Assembly (NCBI GenBank): GCA_019009955.1
Contig: CM032233.1
Location: 122,514,501-122,578,500 of the forward strand
Reading direction: 5' to 3'
Source: Riptortus pedestris
Lineage: Eukaryota; Arthropoda; Insecta; Hemiptera; Alydidae
DNA length: 64,000 nt
Under the pieces are notes generated by a model. That model saw only the letters and a list, made by a program, of their open reading frames with translations. It was not told the origin of the DNA and ran no database searches. Positions 32,484-47,180 of this stretch are shown here, one piece after another. Made by a program: the position numbers and the translations under genes. How positions within the stretch are numbered: position 1 is the stretch's first letter; the number at the start of each line of letters is the position of its first letter.

Positions 32484-35400
32484 CCTTGACTAGTTATTAA
32501 TAATTAGAGAAAAATAATTGTATTCGGTGATTTAGATTGTTACAAAAGTGTCTCTCTGATTTTGTTCAAATCCTTATATCCTAAAAGTGAATTGTAAGCG
32601 CATCATCAGTAACCTGGTTAAAATTAGAACCAGATTTCCAGGTATTTGGTCAATTATGAAATTATGAATAGGCTTTCACTATTATCTATCTCACATGAAA
32701 TATTTAATCAACATAGCATCTTGCATTTATATAAAATATGTAAATCCTTGCGTCCAGACTTACATATCAGCTACAGATTGACACTTTTCTTGATTAGAGA
32801 CGAATTGTGATGAAAGTCACTTTTACTTCAAATATTCCTATTTTATAAGAGCTAAGAATAGAAATATTCAAACAATTAAACTGGCATAGCTATAGAAGAA
32901 ATATATTTAATATGTAAGTCCATTGACTGTCAAGATGAAAAACACATTTTCATTGCAAAAATGTTTCCAGAATGCTGAGCTACTAAATCTATGCAAAATT
33001 TAGTTTTTCATTTGGAACTTAGTAATCAAAACATTTTTATACATGGAGTATGAGTAAAGAACCACATTAAACATATCATAAAAATCATAAAGATTGAATT
33101 AGAAAAAAAATGTATATTATAATTTTTATTTTGCTTCATCGCAAGTATATTTTTAAAAGGAAAGTTTATAGATATTTTAATTAAATGAATATTAAATAAG
33201 GAAAGTCGTTTAGGCGTTGTGGTGTGTATAAAAAATAAATAAAAATGTATATATTTTTTTCTAGTTTTGAAATATGTTATGAAAAAGTGTGATGGAAGAT
33301 GCGAGTGTATGTTTACACAAGGTGTGTCAGAACATATTAAATTCATGATCTTTAATCTTCAAGTATATAATGCATCACTTTTTTCAAGCTGTTCGTATTT
33401 TATAATATATTTTTATTCAATGATCAATATTACCATAAAAATTCAGCCTTTATAGATATAAAAAGAAATTACATGAAGAAATAGTAAAATATTGAGATAT
33501 TCTGTTAATTCTGCTCAAATGTGTTTTGTAATTCATTTGAGGAATTATATACAACAAAAAATTAAAGGGCTACAGAATGAAAACAGTTAGCTTAGTTATA
33601 TTTGTAAGAGTGAAGCCTCAATCAGTTTGATATTAATTACAAGACATCAAAATTATTTTTCAGTTTCTCAATGGCTGGATTAATAGAATAAAAAAAAACA
33701 AAATGACTGAAACAGGTGTAACAAAAAATGGAAACTTTTGAACTTACTGAAGCTTAAAGATAGCAAAGCGCTTGTAATTAAATGGTTTTGGGGATCCAAG
33801 ACAGTCATATTGGTGAGCTAGAAATGCCCACTTAAGACAACCGTTAATGTCCTGAAATACAGAAGTCCTTAAAGTTTATTTATAAAAAGTAAACACCCGT
33901 GTATTTATATCCTTGGTGGCAGGTAATATTTGCATCACAAGGTATTAATTAAAAACACTTTTTATGATACAAATTTTGGAAATGTATCTATTTTACATAA
34001 TTATTATAAAACAAGGTTCAATTTCATCACTAAATGAAATATATACTCATAATGATAACTATGCCTCTGTCAAAATGGACAAGCAGAAGGACAGTAGGAG
34101 CCAATGAGAAAAACTAAATATTTTATATCAGGTTTTTTTACTACAAACTTTACCTACTCAACCACAATAGAGTGGCCCTTTAATTTGTATTCCAATTTGC
34201 ATTTAAGAATATCTGAAGTGAAAAAATATGTTGTTACTATTCTTTTTTACCACTTATTTTATTCAAGCATCTTTGTTAAATTATTCAAATATTCCAAGAT
34301 TATTGTTTCTTTTTTTTTACTCTTTTATTTCAAAGTTGGAATTTTGAGGAGGTGAACATTATGTTAAGCATGTCTCGTTGGCATTAAAATTAGCAATGTA
34401 ATACTTAAAGAAGAAAATCGTCAATGTTTCAAAAAACATTCTTAAGAAATTCATTGGAATGTTTATTTATTTTTGTTCTTGAAAGTATTTAGTTGTTTAC
34501 TCAAGACCATGTAATTAATTTCAATGAATGTAAAGTATATATAAATGTAAATAAGCAGCCAAGTAGGTTATACCAGTGACATCCAAACTGTAATTCTACG
34601 GTAAAAGCCAATGTTTACACTAATTTTCTGAATCTTCCTATAAACAAATTTCATATATTTTACTGAAAAAAAATGTTCTATTGAGCTTTATTTTTACTAT
34701 TTTTTTTTTTTACTTACCTTAACATTCCATAAATTGGTGCCTGATTGGCAACCTAATAATAGTCCTTAATTCCAAACAGATGCATTTACTATTTAATACA
34801 GTTTAAATGTGAAGAAATAAATTTAGTCTTTGAGAATTTTTTTTTCTATATTTATAATGAATTGTATTCTGGTGGATGGAACCTCAAGTATAATTTTTAG
34901 TTCCATAATTATATAATATATCCCATAATATTCCATAGTCATCTAATAGCCCATGTCGTAAATTCTTATTTAATATAATCCGAAATCTGTAGTACTGTAT
35001 GATTACATATTATTAGGAAATTATTGTATAAACGGCAGCCTTCCTCTCCACTGGAATGGACTGATTCAAATTCCAAATACAGCATTTGTAGTTGTGCCAA
35101 GCATTACTCCATTGTTTTCTTGCATTATTTTAGTCTGAGACATGTAGTCAAAAGGATTTGAATATCACTGAAAACTTAATGATGGAAAAAAAACAATTTC
35201 ATCTGAAAATTTAATCAGCAAATTGACTAACCTTAATCATATATCTTAGAAAAATGATACCAACTCTTCAACATTTCATTAATCATTTCTATACACATTG
35301 AGCTAAATATGTTTTTATACTAATACTAGATACAAAAAATAAAAGACAAAGAATTTATCTTTGAACATATTCAAATATTAAGATTTAAAACAAAAGAAAA

Positions 35401-38400
35401 ATTATATGTGTTAAGGGATTCATATTGTGAATAAATAAACACAGAAAACAGAAATTCTGACCACTCAATATGATAAATGTATTTCATATCGTTAACACTC
35501 ATCATTTAGAATCGACATAATTACTTAATTTAGTTCGAAATATTTTATAGCTCAACTTATAAAATTGAAAACAATTAAATCTCCTTCCCCTTACATTTCT
35601 TTACTTCATCTGAAATTAAAAATTTTTTCTCACCTCCTCTCATTTAAAAATATCTGGCACAAAGACATGTAGTTTTAATAATGACTTTAAGTATTCATTG
35701 TAATTAATTAATTGTTGAATATAAACTAATATATCTTTTATTGATTGGTTAATTATTTTTGTGGAATTCTTAAGTGGATACATACAATTAAGTTAACTAT
35801 GGCCATTTGGAAAAATGTATGAAATTTGGATGTGAAAACTTTAGCTTTTACCAATAAATCATTTTGTATGTTTGCACCTGTTTCATGTATGCTTCACAGA
35901 TTGTGTGTTTAACACAATAATTGAACTAGCTGTATGGTTTAAACAAGCATGGAAAATGTTTTTACTATTTAGCTAATGAACTAGATATTGTAGATAAGGA
36001 ATTAAAATTTGCAGTGGACAAATCATTGGCAAAGCTATTCAAATGAAAAAAGAGTGCCCTGGTGTTCATATTTATCAAGTGCTCTCTATTATTTTTGAAA
36101 CGATGGTCTTTATATTTCCTTCAAATTTTGAAACAATGTTTTTGAACTCTGCATTCTACTTCATTACTTAATATCAACACCCATTTCTCCCCAACAGAAT
36201 GAAATTTCAAATGGGAGAAATCTATATGTACAAAGATGAAACTAACGAGGAAGTGACAGGGGGAGGGGGTCATGTGCTCAAACCAATGAGGGAATCCTGT
36301 GAATAAGGAAAAGGTGAATGAAGAGAATATCAAATTAATATTTTTAGCCTAAGTGAAAGTTAGCTTGTTCCCTCCCACCCTTCAAAGGACTTCAATAAAC
36401 TTTGATTTGCCCTTTCTATTATAAGAGGACTCTCCTACATCTCTCCAGTGGTTTAGTCTCGGGGTTTTTCTGCCCCCTTCAATATCGAACTATCAATTTA
36501 ATTTTTTTTTTGGTCACAATGAATTAATTATGGAATTTATTATTATGGAACAGTGTAAATGTTCTTCATTTATTTACCCAAGTACATCATTTATTAATAA
36601 ACAATGTAATAATTCTAATAAACCTTATCATCATTTTAATTAGTTCTTACTGGCGGTTGCTCTCTACTTCACGTTCCCATGGGTTTCATTTCAATGATTT
36701 ATTCTTTTAAATAAATGTGGAAAATCCTCTTGAAAGAAAAGAAAAAAAGCAAACAAAAAAAAAGGGAGGGAGGGGAAAGAGGGAAAAGACGTATGAAGGA
36801 AAAGATAAAATTTTATTATAGAAGGAGTTTTAATAAGTTGTCTACAAATCTTTAAAGAACATTTAATTTTAATGTTGTTTAGTGGTATTATTGTATTTCA
36901 TGGATTTCAGGAGACACAAACTAACAAAAACATTGATGAAATAACTACAAAAATTAAACAATAACTTTAATAATGAAATGTAAAGACCATTTTATGTAGG
37001 CTGTGAAATAATACATGACTTTTACACTAGATAAAAATAAATGCAATTCATTTACACAAATCCATCCATTAACCAAATCAGGTAGATGGGCTTGCATATC
37101 AACTGTAAAATCATTTATTATAGGATGTAATTATAATAAATCTCATGGATTAGTCTTTAAATTAGAGAGGCACCAGCGAACGTTTGAAATAATCCTTCAT
37201 TAATTTATTTAATATTATGTAAATATGTTTTTACATCAATTATACAGAAGTTCAATAAAAGGCTAGTAAGACTTCTTTAACTTATTTTAAATGTTTTTTT
37301 TAAAAACTTTTTTTGAGTGTAATATAAATGTGTACATATTTTCAATATAGTAGTAAAATTTTATTTAATAAAACTTTGATTAATAAAATTGATGTTAAAT
37401 AGGTCCAATATCATTTATGTAATAATGCTATGTAGAATGAAATTGTGGCTCGTGGTGATAAACCTTATAAGATTTAAAACTTGCCAGATAAGTATGTGAT
37501 TGGAAATATAAGAAATACATATCAAAAGTCAGACTGATATTTGACCTAGCAAGCACTTCTAACTTATACATATCAGGATATAGTATAAGAAAATAATATA
37601 TAAAAAGAGTAGTTTGTAAATTGCATTTGTAGACTAAGAAGAAAAGTGTACATGGCTCAAACTAATGCTCGATTAAATATTTATTTTTCCTTTTTCATTT
37701 AATGCAAGGATCAAAGCATCCCAACTTGGTGTGTTAAGAAAATTAACTCATCTTTCCAATGCTTCACTTTCTGTTAAATATAGAAATAAATATAATTATA
37801 AATATACATTAATTTTGTACATTTCAAATTTTCTATCATGTGTTTGTAAATACTTAATTTTGTAAATGTGATATAAATCATACTGAATAAAAAAAAATGT
37901 ACATTAGAATTTATTAAATTTAAAATCATTATGCTATATGTTTTTTTCTCAATTATCTTTTTCACCACACAATTTTGTTTTATCCAGTAAAATATCTTTC
38001 TGGATAGTAGCTCTTTATCATCAAGAATAACAGTCTTAGGTAAAAAAAAAAAAATGGTAATGCGGTATGAAAACTGTAAGGTTTATGCTATGAACTTAAA
38101 CGTTTCTATTATTATGAAAACATATGAAGTCCTAATTTTTATTTTTTTTTTTTTACTATGAATCTGTTGCATATGGTAAATTTCATTTTTACCTTTAACA
38201 CTTTGACTGGGCTGTTAACTATATTTCACCAGTCTCCACCAACTGTAAATTGTGATTATCGGTAAACTTTTAATTTTTGTAATACAGTTGAGAAGTAACT
38301 ACATCCAATTTGGATCTATGTTGAAAAACAATCCAATTCGATGTTTACATTTATTATTTACATTTTACCTTTCTTATTTGTTAGAATTGAAAGTCAACAT

Positions 38401-41400
38401 CTTCACTTTGATGGTCACCTTTTGAGTTCCTTCTTATTTTATTTTGATCTACTTCAATTCCAGCAGTGTTTAAGTTAGGAGAAAAGAGTTTTACTTGAAA
38501 ATAAATGACTAGCCTTCTCCCGAAAGAAGTGAAAATATTCAAAGAAAGAATCTCTGTAAATTCATCCATACAAAAGGTTAAAAAAAAAATATTAAAAAAA
38601 AATAAAAAATAAAAAAAAAGGAATACTTCATAATTAATAACTGATATTGGATGGAAAATACACAAGACAAAGACAGTTTTCAAATTTCATGAAAAGAAAA
38701 AACGGGCTTATGAATTTTAACTATAGATAGTGTCATGTATTAAATATGTACTTTTAAAAACTAAGAAGTTACACATCAATGTTGGTCACTTACAAGGATA
38801 TTTAAGAATATTAAAAGTAATCACTACTAATCTTCTGATGTGCTTTCATTTTTTTTTTCTGGTCATACCCGTTTCTCATTGCATGAAGCAACTGTGAGGA
38901 AAAAATCTTACCATCACAGTCTCTCAGTCAAAGTGCTACTAAATATTGTTTAACATTATTACTGTACTAAAAAAATTAAAATTTCCTTACAGTCTTCTCA
39001 TGCCGTATTTTGGTTCATATTTTTATATTATCAAACTTTTTTGCTTTTAGAACAATTAATATTTAAAAATAATAAGAAATATGAGAAATTAGATGTAATT
39101 TTTAAATTAGCAGTCATTGCTTACAACAAAATTCTTTTCTCTTTAGAATATAAGCTTCCAATTTCATATAAGTATGTTAAAAATTCCCTGACTGAGCTAC
39201 TAACTACAGAATATACTACTCTGAGGATAAATTAATCATAAATTAAAATTGAAACAAGTACATTTTTGGGCTGATAAAGGTAGATCTCGGGTAAATTTTA
39301 TATATTACAATATTCTTCAGTTGGAGAAGTTTATATAGAGGAATTTGCAATATTCAATTATAGGTGTGGTTGGTGTTATGGTTCCTTGGGTGTATAAACT
39401 CCATTAAAATGAAATTAACAGTTTAAAGAATCTATCTATTTAATAATGTATTATATATACCAGCCTGTACACTAATTTATTTTACTTATCTGATTATTAT
39501 ACATTTTAAAATGTTATATTTTATTTTAAAGTGTTCATTCATATAAAAATAAATATATAGTTCCAAGCAGTAGCAAGCCCCCTGTAATTTTGGTATGTTT
39601 ATGTGATATCCCTATCAATAATGAACCCTATTTAAGGTTCAGCCATATTGCCCCAAATTGCTGTTATTATGTGGGAGGACAGTTAACCGTGTTCTTAAAT
39701 AGTTACAAAGGAGATAGTTTGAAAGCAGTTAGAGGCAAAACGCTAAATTTATCTAGTATGATGTTTATTGGACGGTCTTTCAGCTATGCTTTGCAGTCTT
39801 CATCAGGTTATCAAAACACTAATTATTCCCATCATAACAAGTCTGGGTGGGTAGCCAGCAAATTACCTACTCCATTTCCCTCTTAAAATATTTCAATATT
39901 TTGAAGAAAAATCACTAATAGCACCTTCAATATTAAATCCATGTGATTAAAATTATGTATTATTATTTAAACTTTTCAAAGAAGCGGTAAAATTAACAAC
40001 CATATGGGATTATTCCAAATGACAGTTGTAGGCTCTCCTCAAACACCCTCAAAGAAGTTAAAAGACTCAAGAACTATCAGTGAGCTTGCTATACCTATTA
40101 TGTTAAGTAATTATACTTGAAGACTTCTCCTTTGAGACTTAAATTTTAATTGCTTATACTTGTTTAAGGGAAAATTTATGTGCATGCTAAATAAAAAAAA
40201 AATAATTTGTTGTACGGCAAATTAAATATGAAAAATATTGATTTCCCTAATGTAAATACAAAATGCATCCAAGGAAACCTGCTCATAAATTATGTGTATT
40301 TAAAAATAAAACTGTTTATTTCTTTTGTATTCATACTGATTTGTGTTGACAACTTAAAAATAATAAATTTTGTTGTACTGTTAATATAAATTTAATTTAT
40401 ATGTATCTATGTTCATTTTGTAATTAATTGTATTTTTTTTTTTTTGGATTTATGTAGATTTGAATTCATAATTCAAATTTAGAATCTATCAAATTCTGTA
40501 AATTATTATAAAATGTAGAACCCTTGAATATATAAACGAATTCTACTGTATCTACGTATGTGATACTTAAAGCTATGATCTAAAGTAAAATAAAAATCTT
40601 TTAAAATATATATATATATATATCATTTAACAAAATAAATAAAAATGTATTTTCATCTCAAAAGATAACTTAGTTATATGAGAGATAAAGAAATATTGTG
40701 TTACATTGATCAAATATCATTGAAAACAAACTATTTTAATTCATGTTCAAAAATTATTTTTATTGTTTAATGATAATTGTAATACTAAATGTAAAAATAT
40801 ATTGTCATTCAACATGCAATATCCCTGAAATTAAAATTGTTATATTATTTTATGTATGTGTTTCATTATGAAAGTGAAGCAATTTGAAAAAAAAAAGTTT
40901 TGGTTGTTGTTTCCTCAGTATTGTCGTTATGTATTACTTGTAAATTGTTACCGCATACATACACACACACTAATTCCTACCTATATTGCAAGTAATAGTC
41001 TTTGTTATAAAATGTTTGTAGACACTCTGTGCCTAATATTTCTTTCAAAACTTAGCTTCATCTTCTTGTTAGATGAAGAATTGAAAGGGAGAATATAAGC
41101 TATATAGAAGATGTATAATATAAATACTCTACCTTATGGAAGTCCATTTTATTAATTGTTGACGTTGTTTAGAGGTTTATTGAAATTCTATTCAACTGTT
41201 ATCTGTATGAAAGTAAACAGAAAGAGATCCTTCCCCCTAAGCCAGTGTTAATTCTTTTCTGTAATCAAAGGACTAAAATATATGGCTAAAAAAATACTGT
41301 TCATTTTATTATTACCCTTCCACATAATATTAATTCTGAGCATGGCTTAATTATAAGAACTTTTGGAGTGTTGCTTTAAACAAATTTTCTCTTCAAATTT

Positions 41401-42884
41401 GTAGACATTGCATAAAATCAGAAAATGAAAGTAATAATTACTTATTCTTTTTATCAAAATTCATTAGGTCCCTGCAGATTAATATTACTTTTCGAATAGT
41501 CAATTAGAAGTTAATTTGTTTGGTAAACATGTAGCGATCTGGCTGTAAAAATCCACAGTGGAAGCTGAAAAAAATAAAAATGTCTACAACCACTTACAAA
41601 GAAATTATGTAAGGAAGTTTCATCGACAATCAATGCTGATCAAAATTAAAGAAATATAAATTTAGTCAAAATTAAATAATTAAACAAATATTAATAAATG
41701 TCTTTAAATCCAAGAGAAGCACATATAAAATTATAAAAATGGGGACAGCTTATGTCTAACTATAATTAAATTACAAAAGCAAACTTATCTTTTAAAGGCA
41801 GCTTTCAATGTCCAGAATAGGCAGTGGAAAAACTATATGCTCAGGCTGACTGCTGAGGTGATTGTCGATGTCCGATAAACAAGGGCCTTGCTTTTGAAAA
41901 TGCTGCTTATTAACTGATCCCCTCTATATATACTCTCAGCCCAAGCAGGCTTTCTGCTGACCAAAATGTGTTCAAAATGATTTAAAAACAAAACTTTATG
42001 ATCGTAACGAATTTCTCAAGTGTTTAGTGCATCAACTTCAAGAGATGTGTTCATTACTATAAAAATATAAATTAAGCTAACTTTAAAAATGCTGGACCAC
42101 ATTAGGATATAATCCAAAATATGATAAAACTCCAAGTTTCATGTAAAAAAACTCTGCTTTTAACAATTCGTAAGTGATATTCTAAGTGAGCTATATGCTG
42201 GCATTACTCAAAATATAAAATCTATTGCCATTTATAAGTAGAACATGTAATGCAATATTATATTCATTAAAAATATATATTTTCACAAGTCAATTAAAAT
42301 AATTTAATTTATATTTGCAAGGTTATCAGTCAATATTTATTAATTTAGTGAAGTGCATTCAATCTAAAAAAAATGTATTTCAGAAATAAATAACAGATGG
42401 AAAATGCCACTAAGACAACTTATTTAGACATGAAATTAATCAAATCTCTTCAATCATATACTTGATGACGGAGAAAACTAATACTCCATTTTTAGTATTA
42501 TAGAAAATTAAAAATCAGATGATGGTAATGGTTTAGTGGGTAACATTCTAGACTGGTTCCTTAGTTCCTTTTTGTAGTCCCGTGCTAATGTAACTTGTGT
42601 TAACTTCTCTATTATATGAATTGTGTATTTTCATTTATAAGAGCTTTACTATTTTTTTTAAAATCAGACTGTTGCGAATTGTAATTGGTGTGGTGTTTAT
42701 TTATTTCAATTATTACATTGACTAGGATTTTTGAGTGTTTCTTGGCTCCCACTTTAATTTTTCTTTACTCGTTTCTTTTAGTTTTTTCTTGAACATTGTC
42801 GCATCACTTGTGAGGAGAAAAGGTCTAGAAAAAAAGTAAAAAGGAAATTAAAAGTTACGCTTAGTATGTTTGGCATTATAGACC
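32484..42884. other. 10.4 kb of AT-rich DNA without recognised gene
   Basis: Mostly above 70% A/T with poly-A and poly-T runs. The first few hundred bases are presumably the Gfrl 3' UTR; AATAAA words are too common here to pick the real signal. Open frames (for example 33026-33346 minus, 38381-38683 minus, 39590-39886 plus) have no start context, splice signals or familiar motifs. It is notably poor in repeat R compared with both ends of the window. Confidence 0.6.
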
Positions 42885-43312
42885 TTTAAAATTTTTAGCC
42901 ACCCCGAGCTGGACTGAAGGGATTCACGGTCAGAGTTTTTACATAGTGAGTGATCAACTCGACATACGGGTACAACCCTCATTAACCAAGGATGACTTGG
43001 AATGAGTTGTCTCCAGTAGACTGATCACCTCATTAATACCTGAGAGGCAGGCAGTGGACATCACCAAAGGTCAGTATGATAGTTGATGAGATCCAGCAGA
43101 GTCAATGTCCTTTGTCATACCAACGGACTGTCAGATTGATTTACTCACTAGACTCCCACCATTCCACTACTGCTGCGACACCAGTGTGCTCTGGTAGTGA
43201 AGTGGTGAACTAAGTCTGCAGTCACCCATTCGAGTACTGACCATGCTCGGTGTTGCTGCAACTATGTTATCTAAAGTCGAACCCTCTACCACTGATCTAA
43301 GGGCACCCCTCC
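42885..43312 (-). mobile_element. SINE with 5S-rRNA-like head (SINE3-like)
   Basis: The minus strand between about 43260 and 43218 reads agttgcagcaacaccgagca then tggtcagtactcgaatgggt then gactgc. This is the 5S rRNA internal promoter: the known 5S motif is GTTAGTACTTGGATGGGTGACC. Upstream, 'ttagatcagtggtagaggg' also resembles a tRNA A box. The body and tail are shared with the SINE at 19275-19665 ('tctactggagacaactcatt', 'gtggctaaa'). About 420 bp, no ORF. Confidence 0.75.
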
Positions 43313-43357
43313 TCTCCAAATTTATGAACTATATTAACAATCAAATGGTGTCATATG

Positions 43358-43458
<101 letters not shown>

Positions 43459-43479
43459 TCGTATCTATATATATAACCT

Positions 43480-45170
43480 CTTTAGACTGTGGATGGTCTG
43501 ACTAACAGTAAGTATTATATACTCCTAAGATAAAATTCCGAACATTTGTAACTCAGTTATTTATTTGTTGTTAACCTCTTCCCCAAGTCAATAGGCTGTG
43601 CCTGGTTAGTATGCACTTTCAATATTTGCCCTTTTGCCTTCCTCAGTAGACATAAAGCAGGGAGACATTTGCAGGGCATAAAAGCATTTGGTCATGGAAC
43701 CATTCTAGATTTTGCATCTGCTTCCACACTGTTGCTCTCAGTAACGAAAATTCTCAGGTATTGGCAAACTCCATTTGAATCCAGACAAGCATTGCTTCAA
43801 GAGATCTAGGACGTCCACTGCAATATTTCATTTCAAGAGAAAAACCTCCTTCCTTGATTTTTTTTTTTTTTAAGAAAGCCAGCAGCATAGATAGACACTG
43901 CATCTGTCCCCTAAACTCATAGATTTCTCAGACCTCAACAGTCGCTTTGTAGCATTTTAAAATAGTATGAATTTCCAGTATTAACTCACTCATGTTAAAA
44001 GATAAAGGAAAATAAACAGTGGCTGTTTTTTTTGTCAAACTTCAATTTAGGGCTAACTAACATAGTGTTTTTAATAAGTTGTGTACAAGGCTAAAGCAGT
44101 ATATACTGTATGTTCTTGTGTACAAGAAATCTTTGTTAGCAATTAGTGTAGAACTGCAAACTTTTAAATTGCCCTGGCATTAGAATGGTAATGTTACTTT
44201 CAAGGACACAATTAAAAAAATCTAAACATTCAGGTTAAATAAAAAAACAAAATTTTATGTTTAATTTATTATTTAATAAAATTTTATAATTTATTAACAT
44301 GGGTAAATTTAATAAAAACTATTTCAACATTTTTTATAGGATTAATAATATGAAGTTGTTTTATTATCAACATATTTTTACAGCATTATTAAAGAGCAAT
44401 GTTCATAAAAATTGTATTAACTAATTTTTACAATGTACATTTTGCCCAAAATACGGAATCATTATACACAGTATTAGTTTGATTAATAATAGTGTGCAGA
44501 TATCTTTTATTTTATCTGTCATCATGAAATGCTTACTAAGCATTATTACAATAGTGACACTGATAATTAAATCCAGAAAAATATTAAATTATAGACGTTT
44601 TCAATAATATATAGTTTTCAAACTTCTGGAAATTTTTAATCAATAAATTTCATGATACTATTATAGATCAATTTTTTTCACTTGTTCTGATTATACGTCA
44701 ATCCATTTATATCTTCATCCCTAGAACATAAAAACAAAAATAATAGAAAACAATAATAATGGGTATATATGCTGGAATAAAAAAATCATCTTGTTCTATT
44801 TAATACCAATTGCCCCACTAACTAACTTAAAATTGATTAGAAAAAGGGTGATGAAAGGTACTACTAACACTGGGATTCAAGGATTAATTACCTAATCTTG
44901 ATATATGTAGTGTGAAGGAGGTGTGAGCTCCCAAACTCTCATATGAACTCTTAACAGTTCTTATATGCATCCGAAACATGGCCAATTTATAGAAGACAAA
45001 CTTTAAATTGAATTGTTAATGTCTGCAAAATGGATTTCTGGCATGAATAACTGTCCTGGTTCAAGTGAAAATAAAAATATTACTGAAGTGATGGATTTAA
45101 ATTCATTCACCTCTGAAAATAACTAATAAAACATTTATCTTGATCAGTTTTAGCCAGAACAAGCCATTGA
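43480..45170. other. Intergenic, with a GC-richer island near 43.56-43.94 kb
   Basis: The island is markedly less AT-rich than its surroundings and can be read on the minus strand in stretches (for example RSLEAMLVWIQMEFANT) broken by stops and an A/T run, so it is probably a dead coding relic. The rest is AT-rich with nothing recognised. Confidence 0.45.
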
Positions 45171-45178
45171 CCTGCCCT

Positions 45179-45619
45179 CAGGGCCGGCTCAAGGCAAAAT
45201 ACTGACCCGGGCACAACAACTGTTTAGTTGCCCCCCCCCCTAAAAAAGGGGGTCCGGGGGCCCTCCCTCGGAAATTTGTTCAAAATAGGGTTTAGAATAC
45301 TGAGTTTTGAGGCATCTTAAGTGGTAGTTATCAATCAAAATATTATCATATTTTCAAATGAAAAGATAAGATGACTGAAAAAGTATGTAGGCCATCACCT
45401 TTTTGCATACATTATAGTAGGCTATACGTTTTTCGTTGAAAAGGGTAAGTTAAAGAGTTGAAAAGGGGTTTAACAAATGAAGATTTTAGTCCAAGTAGTT
45501 TTACATATACGTATATTTTTCGAAAACGAATTTTTTCACTACTTGGGCGTTTGGTTGCCCCCCTGGCTGCGTCGCCCCCGGGCTGTCGCCCGGGTTGCCC
45601 GGCCCTTAAGCCTGTGCTG
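45179..45619. mobile_element. hAT-type non-autonomous element with 8-bp target duplication
   Basis: The direct repeat cctgccct flanks it at 45171-45178 and 45620-45627. Termini are cagggccggctcaaggc and, as RC, cagcacaggcttaaggg: imperfect inverted repeats starting CAG, as in hAT elements. 441 bp, no transposase. Interior near the ends is G/C-rich (gggggtccgggggccc; gcccccgggctgtcgcccgg). Confidence 0.85.
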
Positions 45620-45629
45620 CCTGCCCTAT

Positions 45630-46084
45630 ACTAATATGTGAAAATTACTTTTACTTTTTACTCCAATCATAAATTCACAATGATGACTGTTGGATAAAAG
45701 AGAGTTCCACATAAAAAAATGAGAGTGATACATTAATAATTAAATAATCTTTTTTGAATATTTTATATCCAGTGGATAAATAATTTATATCAATCGATCA
45801 TCTGTAAAATTTAAAATTTAATTCAATTACTTTAATGAACAGCTCCTAAGTTATACCACACTGAATCCAGCGGTTAAAATCCATTGAGCTAAGACACATC
45901 TAACAATGAACATGCTTAAGTGAAATGGAAAATTTACTTTCTTTAATATTAGCATCAAACAAGCTAACTATTTTATTATATACATATACTTATGCCATAT
46001 TATTCTCCAAAAAATTAAAAATAAATATACTTATTCTGCAGCATGTTTATAGAGAATATATTGTCAAAGAAAATGTCTGAAGTA
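45630..46084. other. AT-rich intergenic stretch
   Basis: Nothing recognised. Confidence 0.5.
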
Positions 46085-46089
46085 TTCTC

Positions 46090-47180
46090 TTGTACCTCAG
46101 GTATGTCAGTATGGCGGGACTAAAGTGGTTGGAGACTTTACAGGCAGCAGGAGTTCCTAACAAGCTTATAAGATTGACAAGCATGACTCTAGAAGGGTCT
46201 TTTCATATAGTTAAAACCAGAGTTGGTGTCTCTGATGGCTTTGAAGTTAGCACTGGCTTAAGACAAGGAGACCCATTATCACCTGTACCACTTAACAACA
46301 CCCTGAAAGTGGCAGTCCGAAAAACAAGAACGAAACCTGATGGCTTTGTAATACAATAGGCACATAGAAAATGGTGCATGCTGATAATTTGATGAATTCT
46401 GATTGAAATAGTGCTGTATTAGCTGGTGGAATAGTATACAAGAAGGGTGAAAGTTATAAAAACAAAGTTTATGAAATTTTTTAGCAGGAGCAGAGAGATT
46501 AGTAAACAGTTAGAAATAGGAGAGTTCACATTATTTAGTTGTAGTATGATAAAGTACCAGTGAAGGATAGTTAATGAGAGTATGGAAGCAGAATATAAAA
46601 GTAGATTGGACACAGGAACCACATTATTCTATGTCCTGTAAAATGCACTACACTTTGCCAAGTAGAGTGTTTCCAGGTAAGTTTAGGTGAAAATATACTA
46701 GCTGAGTCTGGCTTATCAAGTAATGTGTAAATTTACAATATGGTCACCAAACTAATTGTTATATAAGGCATTGAATCATGTACTCTCACCTAGAAAAATC
46801 AGAGAGCCTTCATGCTCTAAGAGAGAAGAACACTCAGAAAAATGTTTGGAGCCATGAGGGAGCAGCGCAGGCTGAGGATCAGGAGCAAGCTGAGCTGATG
46901 GTTTTAAATGCAAGTTTTTTTTTGTGCTATTAAGAAAGACTGACTGTGCCCTTTAGAGTGGAACTGGATAGGCTGCCTTGAATAATATTGGGTGGAGCAA
47001 AGAGGACAGGAAAGGAAGGCGTAGGAAAATGTGGTGGGATAAAGAGAAAGAGAACTTGCAGAGTCTGGAAGGTTTCTGATCGTTCAATTGAAAGGTGTTG
47101 GCTATTGACCACACCGAATTGTCTAAGATCCCATGTTCCAGGTCCATTAAAAAGTGTACCATTTTGTAGTAACTATTCTA
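46090..47180 (+). pseudogene. LINE reverse transcriptase remnant
   Basis: 46111-46358 reads LKWLETLQAAGVPNKLIRL then VGVSDGFEVSTGLRQGDPLS and NTLKVAVRKT. GLRQGDPLSP is the conserved reverse transcriptase block of non-LTR retrotransposons (RTE/jockey-like 'f.v.tGLRQGDaLSPllFN.aLe'). After a stop, later fragments fit the same protein's C-terminal part: near 46768-46850 the reading 'GIESCTLT.KNQRAFMLRE.NTQKNVWS' matches the 'yG.EsWtltk....l..fE.k.lRkifg' segment. Multiple stops and frameshifts; the YADD block is lost. Confidence 0.75.

Noticed and set aside
39590..39886. 98-codon open frame in the AT-rich 3' region
   Set aside because: No splice signals, no recognisable motif and a composition similar to its surroundings.
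42525..42600. tRNA-like SINE head (ggtttagtgggtaacattct)
   Set aside because: An A-box-like word is present but no B box follows at the right distance.
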